64,000 nt of DNA, taken from NCBI RefSeq assembly GCF_000691805.2, contig NZ_DF820491.1, positions 1 through 64,000 of the forward strand, given 5' to 3'. Source of the DNA: Weissella oryzae SG25. GTDB lineage: Bacteria > Bacillota > Bacilli > Lactobacillales > Lactobacillaceae. Positions 62,651 through 64,000 of the stretch are shown here, one piece after another. The notes below the pieces were generated by a model, which made no database searches, had not been told where the DNA came from, and saw only the letters and a list, made by a program, of their open reading frames with translations. Both the position numbers and the translations under genes were made by a program. Numbering within the stretch: the first letter of the stretch is position 1; every line of letters starts with the position of its first letter.

Positions 62651-64000
62651 AGTGACTAACTTTATCAAGCAAAGCTTTTGCTACAATTTGTGTATAGTAT
62701 AACTCACCATCGGAATTTGGATGAACTTGATCATCATAAAACCAATCCGGATGATTGCTACTAGCTTCATTCCATGAAATAATATGCAAATTTTTATACT
62801 GCTTGCTTGCTGCTGCAAGTTGCGTGTTCACTTGATTCTGCCAACGCTGCGCAGGTGCATGAATATCAACCCAATACACCTGCCTATTTGAACCAATTGA
62901 ATTCATAAAATCATTGAACTGGCTATCAGTCCAAGTACCATTGGTTCCCAATGATACCAAAACCGTGTCCGCCAATTGATTTGAATGTTTTAAATCATCT
63001 AAAACTGAATAGCTCTCATAAAGTTGTCGACCAACTTGTGCATCAATCTGCATTTTTGGAAAAACACTTTGTAATTGTGGGGCTGATGCTAAAACAACTG
63101 AATCCCCAATTGCAGTAACTGGTAAATTTGCAGCCGCTTGAACTTGACTTTGGGAAAGACCAAAACGTTTGGTTAAATCGGTTGCGTCACCATCTGCTTG
63201 GCTACTAGCTGACATACTATTTGCCTGATCAGCAGCTTTCTTTTTTAGTAAATCACTATTTTCCTTAATCTTATTTTGTAACGCGCTAGGTTTACTTGAT
63301 CGGTCACCAGCTGCTGGTAAAGCAATTATCACGAACATGGCTGTAAATAAAACAAATAATGTATACTGTCGTAATCTTGCCTTTTGTAATCCTGGTTCTA
63401 GTATGGCTACCTTACTAGCTAACCACCAATCTTTAACGGTGCGATTTTTCAAAGGTTGCTCAATATAGCGATATGATAGTTCACTTGCCAATAAAATTAA
63501 CCCAATCTCAATTAAAGTATACAAAATAGGTTGTCTACCGACATCAACCTTTGCTTCAAAAAAGACCATAATTGGAAATTGCCACAGATAAATCCCATAG
63601 CTTCGACTACCAATATATTTAAAGAAAGGTGTTGTCAGTAAGCGACCAGTTATCGTTGCTGGGTGAGCAACCACAAGTATTAGTAGGACAGTAAATATAC
63701 TAAATAAGTACATCCCCCCCTGGTAGACAAAAGCTGAAGCGTCGCTGACAAATAAATAGAAAACAACCATCAAAATAAGGCTTCCAAGTCCCAATAAATC
63801 TAGCACATTGCGATTTTCGCTAGGTATTTTTTTGCTCAAGCCACTACTAGGCCAAACAAAAGCTAAGGCACCACCCAGTAGAAATGCAAAAGCACGTGTA
63901 TCGCTACCATAGTAAACTCGACTTGGATCAGTCCCAGGGTGAAATAAAAAAGCCATTACAACGGCACTAATAATACTTAAGGCAAACAAAATATTAAATA
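62649..64000 (-). CDS. Acyltransferase-3/SGNH protein (OatA-like), C-terminal part
   Basis: The frame is open through base 64000, so the N-terminus lies outside the window. What is seen begins in the acyltransferase_3 membrane domain (RAFAFLLGGALAFVWPSSGLS, and the helix YGIYLWQFPIMVFFE). A linker of about 60 residues and the SGNH esterase/transferase domain follow, with block I AIGDSVVLAS, the oxyanion part LVSLGTNGTWTD and the block V DDQVHPNSDG. This is the OatA design, which O-acetylates peptidoglycan MurNAc and gives lysozyme resistance. Other surface sugars are possible. Confidence 0.88.
   Translation of the reverse strand, partial: FNILFALSIISAVVMAFLFHPGTDPSRVYYGSDTRAFAFLLGGALAFVWPSSGLSKKIPSENRNVLDLLGLGSLILMVVFYLFVSDASAFVYQGGMYLFSIFTVLLILVVAHPATITGRLLTTPFFKYIGSRSYGIYLWQFPIMVFFEAKVDVGRQPILYTLIEIGLILLASELSYRYIEQPLKNRTVKDWWLASKVAILEPGLQKARLRQYTLFVLFTAMFVIIALPAAGDRSSKPSALQNKIKENSDLLKKKAADQANSMSASSQADGDATDLTKRFGLSQSQVQAAANLPVTAIGDSVVLASAPQLQSVFPKMQIDAQVGRQLYESYSVLDDLKHSNQLADTVLVSLGTNGTWTDSQFNDFMNSIGSNRQVYWVDIHAPAQRWQNQVNTQLAAASKQYKNLHIISWNEASSNHPDWFYDDQVHPNSDGELYYTQIVAKALLDKVSH

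Overview
The window is an AT-rich chromosomal segment of a low-GC Gram-positive bacterium, almost certainly a member of the Lactobacillaceae. Pointers are ClpL, the Asp23/AmaP/DUF2273/GlsB envelope-stress operon, a methionine T-box in front of metE and luxS, a DUF916/DUF3324 surface protein, an OatA-type acyltransferase, a PepV-like dipeptidase and a serine-rich-repeat adhesin with its own accessory Sec system. The genus cannot be fixed from the sequence alone. Nearly all genes lie on the minus strand. No rRNA, tRNA, CRISPR array or intact insertion sequence was seen.

Layout. (1) 1-19000: adhesin export island. The 5' part of a serine-rich-repeat adhesin runs off the left edge. An Mga-like regulator and an unanchored secreted Ig-like protein follow. 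Then comes a long minus-strand operon: gtfA-gtfB-(70-aa membrane protein)-secA2-secY2-asp1-asp2-asp3 and two Gtf3-like glycosyltransferases. The products glycosylate the adhesin in the cytoplasm and export it. (2) 19400-25400: an FtsX-type ABC exporter pair, an SDR/TetR divergent pair and the Asp23 envelope-stress operon. (3) 25650-35480: cell-envelope genes. Two large GT-C-like membrane proteins, a GH73 glucosaminidase and an amidase share the same tandem SH3-like repeat, and a GtrB-like glycosyltransferase and a GtrA flippase follow. (4) 35600-43700: a decayed gene, a MarR/quinone-reductase pair with an operator, a PerR-box-controlled VIT1-VIT1-perR operon, an acetyltransferase, a ClC transporter, msrA and small redox enzymes. 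(5) 43800-49300: a methionine module (T-box, 42-codon leader ORF, metE, leaderless metQ-like gene, luxS) and clpL. (6) 49500-54700: a glutamate-cysteine-ligase-like enzyme with a dipeptidase, a second ClC protein and a YxeA-like protein. (7) 54900-57800: a small polymorphic-toxin-like module: candidate immunity protein, class-3 lipase with a C-terminal helical domain, and two small helical partners. It resembles the reversed-LXG type VII lipase toxins. The lipase carries an in-frame stop, and a decayed paralogue of the immunity gene lies next to it. (8) 58300-64000: an HdeD-like protein, a zinc-type P-ATPase with a divergent SmtB-like repressor and a clear operator, a DUF916 protein and an acyltransferase that runs off the right edge.

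Many minus-strand genes are separated by well-formed rho-independent terminators, so transcription units can be drawn with fair confidence. The observations most worth pursuing are the lipase toxin module with its decayed neighbour, the leader peptide overlapping metE, the signal-less MetQ-like protein, the 70-aa membrane protein inside the accessory Sec operon, the decayed gene whose internal stops are all one C-to-T change from a glutamine codon, and the near-consensus PerR box in front of the VIT1 pair.
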